Assembly (NCBI GenBank): GCA_035048495.1
Contig: CM068547.1
Location: 31,931,502 to 31,995,501, forward strand
DNA: 64,000 bases
Direction of reading: 5' to 3'
From: Euptelea pleiosperma
Taxonomy: Eukaryota > Streptophyta > Magnoliopsida > Ranunculales > Eupteleaceae
The translations under genes and the position numbers were made by a program. Below are positions 23,824 to 34,541 of the stretch, one piece after another. Within the stretch, counting starts at the first letter, position 1. Each line of letters starts with the position of its first letter. The notes beneath the pieces were generated by a model, which ran no database searches, had not been told where the DNA came from, and worked only from the letters and a program-made list of their open reading frames with translations.

Positions 23824-25066
23824 AATCTAGCTTACTGAGATCATGCGAAAACAACCAATACCGGAGTGACACATCACTCTTTCGGGGTAGACTTTCCTCT
23901 CATTAGTAAGTAAAGTATCTTTTATGAAAGATTTGTTGGATGTTCTTCGTGACTAAAATAATTCTGCATTTGACCTAGAAAGCGATCGTATTTCGAGTCG
24001 ACTCGGCATTAAAATTCTGATTTGCAAGCTTCACTGAGTTTACTCAGAAACTCGACTGAGTCGATTTGAATCTCAGCCGAGTCAACCGTTTAAAGGCCGA
24101 GTCGACTTGAAACTCAATTTTTTTGAATTTCTAAATGTTTTTAGTATTTTTCTATATTTTATGATTTTTAAATATTTTTAATAATTTTTTTAGTATTTTT
24201 CTATATTTTATGAATCTAGCTTACTGAGATCATGCGAAAACAACCGATACCGGAGTGACACATCACTCTTTCGGGTAGACTTTACTCTCATTAGTAAGCA
24301 AACTATCTTTTATGAAAGATTTGTTGGAAGTCCTTTACGACTAAAAAAATTCTGCATTTGACTTAGAAAGCGATCGTATTTCGAGTCGACTCGTCATATA
24401 ATCTATGATTTGCAAGCTTCGCCGAGTGACTCAGAAAGTCGACCAAGTCAACCGTTTAAAGGCTGAGTCCACTCGAAACTCGATGCTTTTTTGAATTTTT
24501 CTATATTTTATGAATTTTGAATTTTTTTTAATAAACGTTTTACTATTTTTCTATATTTTATGAATCTAGCTTACTGAGATCAGGCGAAAACAACCCATAC
24601 CAGAGTGACACGTCACTCTTTCGGGGTAACTTTCCTCTCATTAGTAAGTAAACTATCTTCTATGAAAGATTTGTTGGATGTCTTTCGTGACTAAAAGAAT
24701 TCTGCATTTGACATTGAAAGCGATCGTATTTCGAGTTGACTCGACATACAAACTCTGATTTGCAAGCTTTGTTGAGTTGACTCAGAAAGTCGATCGAGTC
24801 AATTCGAAACTTTTTTTATTATTTTTTGTTTATTTATTTATTTATTGTCGATTCGAAACTTGGCCGAGTCAACCATCTAAAGGCCGAGTCGACTCGAAAC
24901 TCAATGTTTTTTTTAATTTCTAAATATTTTTTCTTTATTTTATAATTTTTAAAGTTTTTTGAATAAATATTATTTTTATATATTTACATATTAAATAATT
25001 AATTTAATGACTCGCCAAGTCAATACCCGTGTCATCGAGTTCACCCAATGGAGTCGAGCCAAAGGC
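23824..25066. repeat. Three tandem copies of a 350-390-bp unit (family E)
   Basis: Units start AATCTAGCTTACTGAGATCA at 23824 and 24213 and AATCTAGCTTACTGAGATCA with one change (CAGG for CATG) at 24563. Each runs through 'GACACATCACTCTTTCGG', 'TCTGCATTTGAC', 'GCGATCGTATTTCGAGT' and a block of GAGTCGACTCG-type motifs ending in an AT-rich tail. Periods are 389 and 350 bases. The GAGTCGACTCG block also exists alone at 55625-55980. Confidence 0.8.
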
Positions 25067-25279
25067 ACCCCAACATTTGAAACTCAAGAATTCGATGAGA
25101 AAAAAGGAGAAGAAAAGAGTTTATGGGGGGGCAATTTAGGGTTGTCAATGGACCCGCTGATCCGATCCGATCGGATAGTATTGGGTTTGGATCGAGGTAT
25201 TTGGTACAGTAGATTTGGGTATCATGATTCAATATTTACTTTTCAAAATAACCTCGAAAATGGTAAAATATATATTTTT

Positions 25280-25435
25280 TTTTAGAGTAATGGCCGAATT
25301 TCGTTTTAATGTCCATTGTAATGCTAAGCCCATTTTTTTTTTTTGGGGTGTTATTTTCTAAATAACATAACGGGCCGGGTCGGGTATTACCGTTACAATG
25401 GCCGTTTTATGACATTTTTTTAAAACCATGGTAGT
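25280..25435. repeat. Family D fragment
   Basis: Shares GTAATGGCCGAATTTCG, AACATAACGGGCCGGG and ATGGCCGTTTTATGAC boxes with the other TAACGG-rich copies, and ends next to AAAACCATGG. Confidence 0.45.
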
Positions 25436-26447
25436 ATTTGCAAGTTGTATTTGCAAATTAGACTGGTGGGCTTGTTCATTTCCATATCTAGATTCATTCT
25501 ATGTAGGTGAATAGATCTTGGGTTAATATGGGCCACATAGGTCTCTTCTGATTGACTTATGAACCACATATTGTACGATAACACATGTTAGGTGCTCATT
25601 AATTATTGATTTGGCCATGGATGTTTCCCCTCTTTTGGAGGTTGTGGTATATACATCAAAGGGTCTGTTTGGATTAGATTGGGCAAAACGAGATAGGCCC
25701 CAAAATGGCTTTGAAATTACCAAGTTGGTACCAACACAATTTTTTTTTGCAAAAAACAGATACCAACACTTCTTTGATATTGTTTTTCGAATCGCGCAAA
25801 TTTCAATGTATAAAATGATCACTTATCCAAACCCATGATACCCGAAAACGCAATTGGCCCCAACTGCATTTTGTAGTATGTCGAACGGCCCCTTCCGTCA
25901 AAAAAAATAAAAAAAATTGGAGAGAAAATAAGGAACGTTAGGATATATATGAAACACATATATATTTATCGGTATATTTTGTTCATTTTAGTTTTTAGGG
26001 CATTTTAGTACTACCCTTGAAAAATAGGGCCAATTAGTAAGACCTAACTTGATCGTACTCCCATAGAAATGTTCCGATCGATGTGTTTAGCCCCATCAAC
26101 TAACCATTGACTCCTTATTAAAAGATCAAAATATCCCCCTTAATTCTGACAATTTTTGTTGATTATACCTCTAACAATGCAAGAACAAAAGTACGGTTTT
26201 CGCGGGATATATTGGACTTTTCAATAAGGAATTAGTGGTTGCGAACATATTACTTTTCGTGCGAGTCAACAACATTGACCAACGACCAAGCGGGTCTTGC
26301 TAATCACAAAGTAATGGCGAATATTACTAGCTAATTCATTCTATTTCTCAATTGTAGTACTAATATGCCCTAAATTTTTAGGGCCACAGCTAAAAAAAAA
26401 TGTAAATATGTATTTTTGAAATTTTGTTAATTCCTTCTTAATCCCTT
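25436..26447. other. Intergenic, no gene recognised
   Basis: A weak TIR pair GGGTCTGTTTGGATTAG (25663) and CGAACGGCCCC (about 25884-25894) hints at an old MITE. No gene seen. Confidence 0.4.
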
Positions 26448-26566
26448 ACGGTGATCATAGAAATTTTTCTAGATGACAATTGCTAGGTCAAAAAGTTTTG
26501 GTCCAGAAAACTTTCATAGATTTTTATGGGTTTATAGAAAACTTTTCTAAGGGCAACCATGCCTTA

Positions 26567-27140
26567 GAGCATCTCCAAGAGGGCTCCCTATTCTTTCCCT
26601 GTTTTTTAGAGTAAAGTAGTGAAAACTATATTAGGGTATTGGATGGTAACTCCAACAGGCTCTCTACACTCCTTGGAGGTAAAACTTTGTTGATCGCCTA
26701 TGATGACCGCTCACAATATGAACCACGTGGGCACATTTTTATAGGATGCTGATCATATGGATGTTTGGCCAATCCCAAGATGGGCCTACAAACCAAAATC
26801 AGCCTGATTAGTGATTTCGAACCTTTGGATCCTTGTACATCAAATTCTCACTGTTGAAATCAACCCATGAGAATGACTCCAATCCAACGCTTAGAAATCA
26901 CTTCAGGCTGATTTTTGAAAAGGTATAAATGGTTTCAAAAAGTAGAAGTGGGGCCCTTGTCAGTAGTTTGACGAGCCTTCTTCGATCTCTATATGTAGCG
27001 AGGCTGTTGAGGAGCCCCTAAAGTGGCGAGCCAACTGATGAGTCTGTTGGAAGTGTTTTTTTCCTTCCATGGTTCCCTATTCTGGCTTGGATTCCTATTC
27101 TGACGAAAAGGCCAGAATAGGAAGCCTGCTGGAGATACTC
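26567..27140. mobile_element. TTA-flanked TIR element carrying a nested family A copy
   Basis: The left end GAGCATCTCCAAGAGGGCTC is mirrored by AAGCCTGCTGGAGATACTC at the right. TTA at 26564-26566 and 27141-27143 is a 3-bp target duplication, as in PIF/Tourist elements. A family A fold-back (26681-26930) interrupts the interior. The whole is flanked by ~115-bp direct repeats (26449-26566 and 27150-27285) that share TACGGTGATCA and TAGAAAACTT followed by AGGGCAACCAT. Confidence 0.75.
26681..26930 (+). repeat. Family A fold-back, nested in TTA element
   Basis: Begins GGTAAAACTTTGTTGATCGC and carries CTCACAATATGAACCACGTG, GGATGTTTGGCCAATCCC and CAGCCTGATTAGTGATTTC. The right arm stops after TTCAGGCTGATTTTTG, so the distal right arm is deleted. 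Confidence 0.7.
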
Positions 27141-27429
27141 TTAGGCTCTGTACGGTGATCAACAAAAAGCTTTACAGAAAATGATTTGTATGTCTGGAAA
27201 TATTGATACAGAAAAAAATTTATGAAATTTTTATACGCAAAAATCATTTCTAGAAAACTTATTTAGGGCAACCATACATGCCTAATTTTTTCAAATATTT
27301 TCTCTTATTTCTTCTTTTACATGTCACATCTATGTACATGGCTTGTAGCTTGGTTACATTTCCACTAATCCTTGTTATGGTCCAAATAGATGATCGCCCG
27401 CCGGTCTCAGAATCTCCTATCCACCGTAA

Positions 27430-27690
27430 AAAAAAAAAATTCCTGGTTGATACTTTTACACATTATTGTTAAACTGCCATTTACCCCAAAAGATCGACAC
27501 GTTGGGGAAAGGCAAAACAACTATGTATACCACCAAGTCGTTGGGCCAACACAATACATACACGAGAACACACAACACGTGCGCGGGAACAAACCATCCA
27601 CTAACACACCCCGTCAACGAGAATATACTCCGCTGGAGACTTGAACCTGCAACCTTCCAAGCCTTAAGGCTTTGATACCATGTTAAATTC
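27430..27690 (-). repeat. tRNA-like SINE candidate
   Basis: On the minus strand, ACATGGTATCAAAGCCTTAA is followed by GGTTGCAGGTTCAAGTCTCC, where GGTTCAAGTC fits a polymerase III B box. The body continues about 200 bases and ends in a T run (A run on the plus strand at 27429-27440). The TGGTATCAAAGC string could instead be mistaken for a retroelement primer site. The tRNA-like reading fits better because a B box follows. Confidence 0.4.
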
Positions 27691-27890
27691 CGAGGACCCC
27701 CCCTCCTTCGCGCCGCCATAGATTTCACAAATCCATTGATGGTTGTCAGCGCCGACAAAAAGTGAAAAAGTGATGCCAATTTGGCGTTGACAACCACCGT
27801 TGGATTCTTGAAATCCATGACCGAGCACACAAACATGGAGAGGGGTCAGAAAAAAGGGGGTCCCATGAGCCCGACCCATATATATTTGCT
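27691..27890. repeat. Family B hairpin element, left end degraded
   Basis: Right end GGGGGTCCCATGAGCCCGACCC (read in two parts: GGGGGTCCC and GAGCCCGACCC) is the family terminus. The core 'GTTGACAACCACCGTTGGAT' and its mirror 'CATTGATGGTTGTCAGCG' are present. The left terminus is diverged and abuts the SINE candidate. Confidence 0.6.
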
Positions 27891-27910
27891 TGGATTTATC
27901 TAAAAAAAAA

Positions 27911-28107
27911 GGGTCAGGTTCTCGTGAACCTAAATTTTTACTGAAGCCTCGGGCATGAATTCCTAGAATTCAACTGTGGAATTGCTTGGGCAAAAGTGAA
28001 TGCCAGCTCAGCACTGTCAACCACCATTGAATTCTCGAGATCCACGGACGAAAATTTTGGTGAAAATTTATGTCCAAAAATTTAGGTCTGCAGATCGGGA
28101 CTCCCCA
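27911..28107. repeat. Family B hairpin element
   Basis: Starts GGGTCAGGTTCTCGTGAACC. The core reads 'ATTCAACTGTGG' and 'CTGTCAACCACCATTGAATT', with GAATGCCAGCTCAGC between. The right end CGGGACTCCCC is imperfect. No clear target duplication. Confidence 0.55.
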
Positions 28108-28844
28108 AAAAAATTGTGTGGTTGAGGCCATTGACCGTTGGATTCAAGAGATCCACAGCCTACAAGTCAGTATGACTATCTCGTGGACCATGGATTTCTT
28201 GAATCCAACGGTCAAATAACCTTAATTTGCACAACCTTTTTTTGCAGTTAACCATGGGGTAGCAAGCAAGACTCTTTTGGTAAAAGTCAAAACCATGGAT
28301 GCTCCCTACATTCGGAAAATAAGGTTCAAAGATGGTGAAAATGAGGTTTTGGAGCGGGAGCGGCACCCACAAGTAGGAGATTACAGCCAGTAAAGTTGCG
28401 CAATTATTAATGTAAGAGCTGTGTTAGAATAGACCTCGAGATGCACGTGTTATTCTAAAGGACGTACAATCCAATAGATTTGACTTAAGGTTCAAAACAC
28501 CTAGCAGTGGACCCCATGTTCTCACATTTTATCAAAATATTACCCTATGCTTTTTTGCATAATAATTCTTCCAGCCTTGTCACGCAAAGTTGTGATTTGA
28601 GATAATAATTGGATACTAGTACAACATTAGCATTACGTGTGCACCACGCAAGCACACACATGCTCGTTGATCTACAGCATCCGATTTCTGGTCCCACCTT
28701 AGATCTCTTTTAGCTCAAAAGACCTGAGATAGCTAAGTCCATTAATAAAAGTGATTAAGATCATCTGACAGGGTTGACTTTTGATCCAGTGGTAGATGTC
28801 CTACCAGAATAATGGCCTCCAATGGGAGTAATACTTCTTCGCTG
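28108..28844. other. Intergenic, family B remnants then unique sequence
   Basis: At 28118-28220, GACCGTTGGATTCAAGAGAT and its mirror TTTCTTGAATCCAACGGTC form another small inverted repeat related to family B. The remainder shows no gene. Confidence 0.5.
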
Positions 28845-29155
28845 ACTGCCCACAGTATGAGCCATGTGGCACCTTTTTAGAGGATAGTGACTGTATGGAT
28901 GTTTGGCCAATCCCTAGGTGGACCTATAAACCAAAAATAAGTCTGATTAGTGATTTCAAACCTTTGGATCAGTGTTGTTGCCCCAAATAATGTAAAATAT
29001 CATGGTTAAAATCAACCCATGAAAATGACTCCAATCCAACGATTAGAAATCACTGATCAGGTTGATTTTTGGTTTGTAGGTCCACCTTGGGATTGGTGAA
29101 ATATCCATATGTTCAGTATCCTCTAAAAATGTGCCACATGGCTCATATTGTTTTA
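28845..29155. repeat. Family A fold-back, full-length
   Basis: Both arms are present. CACAGTATGAGCCATGTGGC and GGATGTTTGGCCAATCCC on the left are mirrored by GGGATTGGTGAAATATCC and GCCACATGGCTCATATTG on the right, around the loop AAATCAACCCATGAAAATG. Could form a ~150-bp stem. Confidence 0.8.
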
Positions 29156-29539
29156 CTCAAGTGGTGGGGAGCTAGGCTCTAATGGAGGACAGTAGGAGTG
29201 GGTCTCTATATTTTTTTCTCTAATCAACACAAAAAAAAAATTCAAAAAATAAAAATAAAAAACCCTTCCTTTCTCTACAAATAATGTGGGGTTTGTACTG
29301 CACCCTAAACCTCTCGGAGTAATCCTAGCCTTCGATTTACTCAATCAGATCTTCGCACTACATTTTCTTAAAAAGACAAAATCACTCTTCAAAACAAAAT
29401 GACCACATAATCCTCTCTTTCAATTTTATTTCTTTGGGCCCATTTATTGTGTCGTTCCAATATCCACCATTGGATGTGGTGGTGATCCTAGGTATTACTA
29501 ACATAATACTATGATAGTACCTGATTCATCATCAAAGTC
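29156..29539. other. Intergenic, no gene recognised
   Basis: A-rich runs near 29228-29265. Nothing else identified. Confidence 0.5.
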
Positions 29540-29617
29540 TTATCCCAACGATATGAAGTCGGCTACACGAATCATGTTCCTCCATTCAATTCTGTTCTAA
29601 GAAAAAATAAAAAACTT

Positions 29618-29664
<47 letters not shown>
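29540..29664. repeat. SINE-like fragment plus (AT)22 microsatellite
   Basis: GAAGTCGGCTACACGAATC and ATGTTCCTCCATTCAATTCT (also at 17031) are followed by an A-rich tail and a pure AT dinucleotide run at 29621-29664. Confidence 0.6.
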
Positions 29665-29667
<3 letters not shown>

Positions 29668-30059
29668 TGTGTAGGCAAGGGAGCTCTGTGGACAGATACA
29701 CGGAGCAAACCAAGCTAGACTTGGGCGGGGCAGAGCAGACTCAGCAAAGCAGGGAAAGGGGATTTCTACTCCATACGGCCGACAATGGATCGGATCGATC
29801 CATAGATCCGATCCGAAAAAATCTGGTTTGGAACCTTATTTTGTGTTATAGGACCAGTACCGGATTACAGATTGTCGATCCAATCGGTACTAGATTGACT
29901 ATGTTCCGATCCGATACTGACCCGTTATCTATATTATATAGATATATATTTAATTGATTAAAGGTATCATATATGTATCGGACCTGAACCGATCTAATCA
30001 GATCAGATCAATTCCAGTCGGGTCCGGATCAATTGGATTTCTTATCGGATCGGTACCAG
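29665..30059. other. GGATCGGATC-rich repeat sequence
   Basis: Repeated GATCCGATCC/GGATCGGATC boxes like those at 25150-25200 and 53650-53730. Open frames here are low-complexity readings of this repeat, not genes. Confidence 0.45.
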
Positions 30060-30195
30060 ATAGCACCAATCCAACTCGAACCCAATCCATGGCCAGTCCA
30101 ACTGCATATATGGGATTGAACCCACGACCTCCCACAAGAGGGTAGACACACTAACCATCTCAGCAAAACCACTAGGTGAGATAGTACCATATCAT
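30060..30195 (-). repeat. tRNA-derived SINE candidate
   Basis: On the minus strand, TTGCTGAGATGGTTAGTG (A-box-like) is followed about 30 bases later by GGTCGTGGGTTCAATCCC (B-box-like, GGTTCAATCCC). The spacing is right for an internal polymerase III promoter. The head lacks the complementarity of a complete functional tRNA, so I read it as a SINE or tRNA relic. Confidence 0.5.
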
Positions 30196-31331
30196 TAACC
30201 TTCCAAAACAATACTTGCTCCAGCCAGCTTTGAAGCCAAATAGTTTATATTTGGCAAGACCATCAAATCTTCCACATCCTTGGGTTGTCTTTTCTTTCAC
30301 TTGGGAGCCAAACCCTAAATAAATATATAAAAACTTTTTGTTAATTAGCTTTCGAAAGTCCCATCCGAATAATTGAGAGGAGCATCTCCCACAGGAAATT
30401 CACCAAAGGGAGTACAAGACTTTGAATGACCTAAAAGAGAAACCCATGCATACACATACATTTATATGCTTAGAAAAACTTGACCACACCACTAAATCGA
30501 ATTTTTCCAACCAAAACCCACTAGAGAAGACTTAAAGTAACAAGTTTCACTTTTTCAAAAACAAAATTAAAAAAAAAATTAAGTCCCAGCTCTAGGTTTT
30601 CAGTCAGTCCCTATTCTTGACCTAATAAAATACAAAAAGGAAAAACATATTGAATCTTTTGGAGGACTTAGGGAGAGGCAATCTTAGAGCTGTATCCAAC
30701 AAATCTAGAAAAAAAAAAGTGATTAAATAGTAGATTTGACATATAATCAAATTTTTACTAGCACCCATTTGATTATTTTTTTATCTTTTTTTCATTCCGA
30801 AAATTAAATAAAAATATAAAATATCTCCTTTTATTCTATCTATGAAATTCCCATAAAATATGAGTACGCGACCGCCACGTTTCGACTGCTTATAAATGAA
30901 ATTTAGTTCTTCACCGCCATGTTGCCTTAAAGGGTGGTCGTGATCCAAGGATTGTGTTGTAAGCTTGACGAGCCTTCGGTACTGATGTGCATGAGCTTAA
31001 TGTATCTTTGGCTGTTCGAGGCCTTGCTTGGATCATAGTTAGTAAATTCGTGTATTATATGCGTTTAATACCTGAATTTTTTTAATTTTTGAAGAAACGC
31101 TTAATACTTTCGTATAAAATAAAAAATCGTGAATTTTAAGACTATACGAATAAAACGCGTATTATTCACGTTTAATACACAAATTTTGCATTGTACTATA
31201 TATTCTGTACAACTTGTAAAGAAATTTATTTTTTAACAAAATTTTTGTTACTATTTATTTATGTAAATTTTTTTCTCAAGTCATATATATATATAATCCT
31301 AATAATATAGGAAAACTTTTTTTCAAAACAT
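30196..31331. other. Intergenic, AT-rich
   Basis: No gene recognised. Some TTAATAC/GTATTAAACG-type internal repeats near 31060-31190. Confidence 0.5.
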
Positions 31332-31640
31332 CCAAGTTGATGATGGACAATATTATGAGCAACATGTCACACTCTTAGAGACCACTGACCGTAGATGTTT
31401 TGACTATCCTTAGTTGGACCTACATATCAAAATGCATCTCATTAGTAATTTATATCCGTTGGATTAGGGTCCTTTTCATGACTTATTTTCAACCGTGGAT
31501 TTTAGCATTATTTTGGTTACTCGGATTCAAAGGTCAGAAATCAATAATCAGGCCTATTTTTGTCATTTAAGTCTATTTAGGGATGGGCAAACATCGTTGT
31601 GGGTCCATCATCCACTTTGATGATGGGCACCATCGTCTAA
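31332..31640. repeat. Family A fold-back, diverged
   Basis: CAACATGTCACACTCTTAGA and ACCACTGACCGTAGATG on the left, TCAATAATCAGGCC and GATGGGCAAACATCG on the right, around ACTTATTTTCAACCGTGG. Outer ends GATGATGGACAATATTATG and CATCCACTTTGATGATGGGC suggest the same outer ends as the 56890 copy. Confidence 0.65.
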
Positions 31641-32473
31641 TTTTTTTCAGGGACAAAGTTATATGCCATGTGGGGGCTCAATAAATGCTTCATAGATGGG
31701 TTGAAAGGTAAAAATGTTGAATGACCAAAGCACTCTAATGATTAAAAATTTTCAAAATGGAAAGAAGCAAGGTTTGTCAATTTAAGAAATTTGAAGGTTA
31801 TATTAGGAATAATAATTTTTTATTTTTTTCAATCTTGAATGAGATACAATTGACACACTACGTCAAGTGCGAATAAAGACTAAAAAGAAAAAAAAAGAAA
31901 AAAAATGTACATAAAGTCTAAAGTACCCTTAAAAAAGTAAAAGACTTAAAAACGTTAAAGAAACATAAGAAATGCATTTTAAGCAAAGTAGGGGCAAGTT
32001 TGAGATTTCATCCATTACAAAGGCAAGAAGGGCCTTCTTAGATGTTCTCTTTTTATATTTCTGAAATACTAATACAATTTTAAGGCTAAAATTCTCTTAT
32101 TTTAATTGACAATAAAGTCAAAAATATCTTTTCACATGATACATCTATTATATTCTACTCTTTAACGAACGGTTCTTCGTTAAGGACATTTTTGAACAAT
32201 TTCGAAAATGCCCTTTTGCCAATGGCTGCTACTAAGGGCTTTTCGGACATTTCACCATGTGATGCTCGTCTCCCCTTCTTTAAACGACAGCCCTACAGTC
32301 CTCACATGCTGCACGTGCCGTCCCCTTGTTAAGATAAAAAAAAGTTTAATAGTAAATGATCTGAAAAAAAAAATAACAAAAAAACAAAAAGAAACCCGAA
32401 TTTACTTAAGAAATTCTAACTAATTGAAATAGAGAAAAAAAACAAAAAACTAAAATCAAAAGATTTAAAACTA
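31641..32473. other. Intergenic, no gene recognised
   Basis: A-rich tracts and AT-rich sequence. Nothing structured. Confidence 0.5.
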
Positions 32474-32870
32474 GGGTTGGGCTCCAGTTACCGCCCTAAA
32501 ATTACAGGCTCCTGTTACAGGACACAATATGAGCTACGTGGCACACTCTTAGAGGACTCTGACCGTATGGATGTTTGGCCAATCCATAGGTGGAGCTAAA
32601 AACCAAAAATCAGCCTGATTAGTGATTTCTAGGTGTTGGATCTTTGTACCTCAAATACTGCTCAAATTCCCACAGTTGAGATCAACCCATGAAAATAAGT
32701 CCAATCTAATGCCTATAAATCACTAATTAGGCTGATTTTTGGTTCGTAGATCCATTTAGGGATTGGACAAACATCCATACGGTCAGAGTCCTCCAATAGT
32801 ATGCCACGTGGCTCATATTGTGTCCTGTAATGGGAGCCTGTCATTTTAGGGTGGTAATGGAGCCCGACCC
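32474..32870. mobile_element. Full-length fold-back element with 9-bp TSD (families A core, GGGTC ends)
   Basis: The 397-bp element is almost entirely two complementary arms. Left: GGGTTGGGCTCCAGTTACC, CACAATATGAGCTACGTGGC, CTCTGACCGTATGGATG. Right, reverse complement: GGGTCGGGCTCCATTACC, CACAATATGAGCCACGTGGC, CTCTGACCGTATGGATG. Flanks TTAAAACTA (32465-32473) and TTAAAACAA (32871-32879) agree at eight of nine bases, consistent with a Mutator-type target duplication. No coding sequence. Confidence 0.85.
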
Positions 32871-32905
32871 TTAAAACAAATGCTTCTTTCGTGGGTTGGA
32901 GTTCA

Positions 32906-33490
32906 TCTAGAATACTGATGTCGGTATACAAAATTGTAAAGGGTCAAGCTGAGGGGACCAACAGTAGTGAACCAACAAGTTCACTAATGTTCTCGGCCGT
33001 GGATCCAGAGAATCTAACAGTGGTTAATAGTGTTGAGCTGGCATTCAATTTTGCAAAAGTAAAACAACCGTTGGATTCTCAGGATCCACGGCCGAGAACA
33101 TTAGTGAACTTGTTGGTTTATACTGTTAGTCCTCTGAGCCGACGCTATTGTAAATAGACATCCCCAAAATTTCACATGGCATACTCATTCAGTCCCACTG
33201 ACCCATCAGTGTCTACACACTGAAAAATCATCTTGATTGGTAATTTCTAGCCGTTGGATTGAGTCTTTTTTCATTATGGGCTTGGAATCCATTAATGGGC
33301 CTGTTCAATAAGCACATGATAAAATGCATTCCTACGGACTAAAATCACCAATCAGGTTGATTTTTGGTGTGTGGGTCTACCAATGAATGGGCCAAACATT
33401 CATAAGATCAATGAGCCCAAAAGAGTATGCCACATGGCATTTTGGGGGATGTTTGTATACAAATCTGAAGACAGACATCGGTATATTAGA
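32906..33490. repeat. Family A fold-back interrupted by a family B element
   Basis: Outer arms: TCTAGAATACTGATGTC at the left and GACATCGGTATATTAGA at the right. After the insert at 32941-33145 the left arm resumes with TAGACATCCCCAAAATTTC, which pairs with the right-arm CATTTTGGGGGATGTTTG. The inner core (CATCTTGATTGGTAATTTCT and ATCACCAATCAGGTTGATTT) matches the 815-1195 subfamily. Confidence 0.75.
32941..33145. mobile_element. Mutator-type MITE, family B, nested, 9-bp TSD
   Basis: A 205-bp near-perfect hairpin. ACCAACAAGTTCACTAATGT then TCTCGGCCGTGGATCC at 32971-33006 is mirrored without mismatch at 33082-33116. Ends are GGGTCAAGCTGAGGGGAC and GTCCTCTGAGCCGACGC. Flanks AATTGTAAA (32932-32940) and TATTGTAAA (33146-33154) agree at eight of nine bases. 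The low divergence between arms suggests a recent insertion. Non-coding. Confidence 0.88.
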
Positions 33491-34308
33491 TTTTTTTTGT
33501 TTATATAGAATTGGGCCATCTAAATATCATCTTCGTTGGCATTCTCTTATCTTCAACTTATGGGTACGGGTGAACATGGGCTAGACAGGCCCATTAGGCA
33601 CTATGAGCTAATCCCTGAGGTTGAATCCTAAGACACAAGTGAGGTAGGCTTGGGCCACATTGTATTGTATTGGGCTTAGCCTGGTCTTATACTGGCCTTC
33701 CCCAAGCCCAGCCCCTGTGCTCACTTTCCTATACTCTATTTCTATAGATAATGGCCAGAAGCATGCTAATGCTGTGAGAAGCATTTACAGAGCTCAACGA
33801 TCGAATTGAAGAGAGCTTCATAGCATCGAAACGGTTGACGAGGTATTAGTTTCTTAACTAGATTGCAGGTCCGTTCAATGGTGCGGTCGAAACTTATCTA
33901 TTATCGAACTCATGTCATCGTCAACCTGCTCCCGACCGAGTATGCAAGTGTGTTCGCATCTCTGAGTGTTGGTTCAGATTCACATTGCATTGCTCACCAT
34001 CAATAAATGGCACCATGAGCAATGTAAATAAGAGCTATGAACCTTTGTTTGTCAAGCTCAGCGTATACGAAGGGAGATAATGAACGGACTTGAGGCCCGT
34101 ATTGATACAATTCAAATACAGGCCCAGAACCAATAATGAACGGACCCTTTTCCACCCCCACTAATTGTAGAATTTGGGATTCTGAAGTAACCGTCTTGCT
34201 TAGGGGATAGTCTCTCTCTCTTCTTTTTTTTCTACTAAATCTGACAACAAAACCTATAAGGTGGCTAAGGATCTGTTTGTTTCAAGCTGTTATCAATGCA
34301 AACTTCAT
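33491..34308. other. Intergenic, no gene recognised
   Basis: GC-moderate sequence with GGCCCA-rich segments at 33580-33720. No conserved coding pattern. Confidence 0.45.
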
Positions 34309-34316
34309 CTTTATAA

Positions 34317-34533
34317 CATGGTTCAAAGTCTTCGCCGATCCCGGTCTGGATCGGCGATCCGGATTGGGATCGGAGCTCACTGATCCGATCCAAACCAGGC
34401 TCTGTCTTGCCCCGAGATCACTGTTTTACAAAGGAGTAGTCTCACTTTGTCTCGGGCGAGATGGGTCGATCCTGTTCTGGATCAGGAACGGAGCCCACCG
34501 ATCCAACCTCGGATCCCGAGACTTTCATCCTTG
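34317..34533 (+). mobile_element. hAT-type MITE, family C, perfect 8-bp TSD
   Basis: A 217-bp element with ends CATGGTTCAAAGTCTTCGCC and GAGACTTTCATCCTTG. It is flanked by the perfect repeat CTTTATAA at 34309-34316 and 34534-34541. The interior has ACTGATCCGATCC, TGCCCCGAGATCACTG and TCTCGGGCGAGATGGG, matching the 6807 copy. Confidence 0.9.
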
Positions 34534-34541
34534 CTTTATAA

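Noticed and set aside
27664..27690. GGCTTTGATACCATG, resembling the complement of an initiator-tRNA primer-binding site of an LTR retrotransposon.
   Set aside because: No LTR or retroelement coding adjoins it, and a B-box-like motif beside it fits a SINE better.
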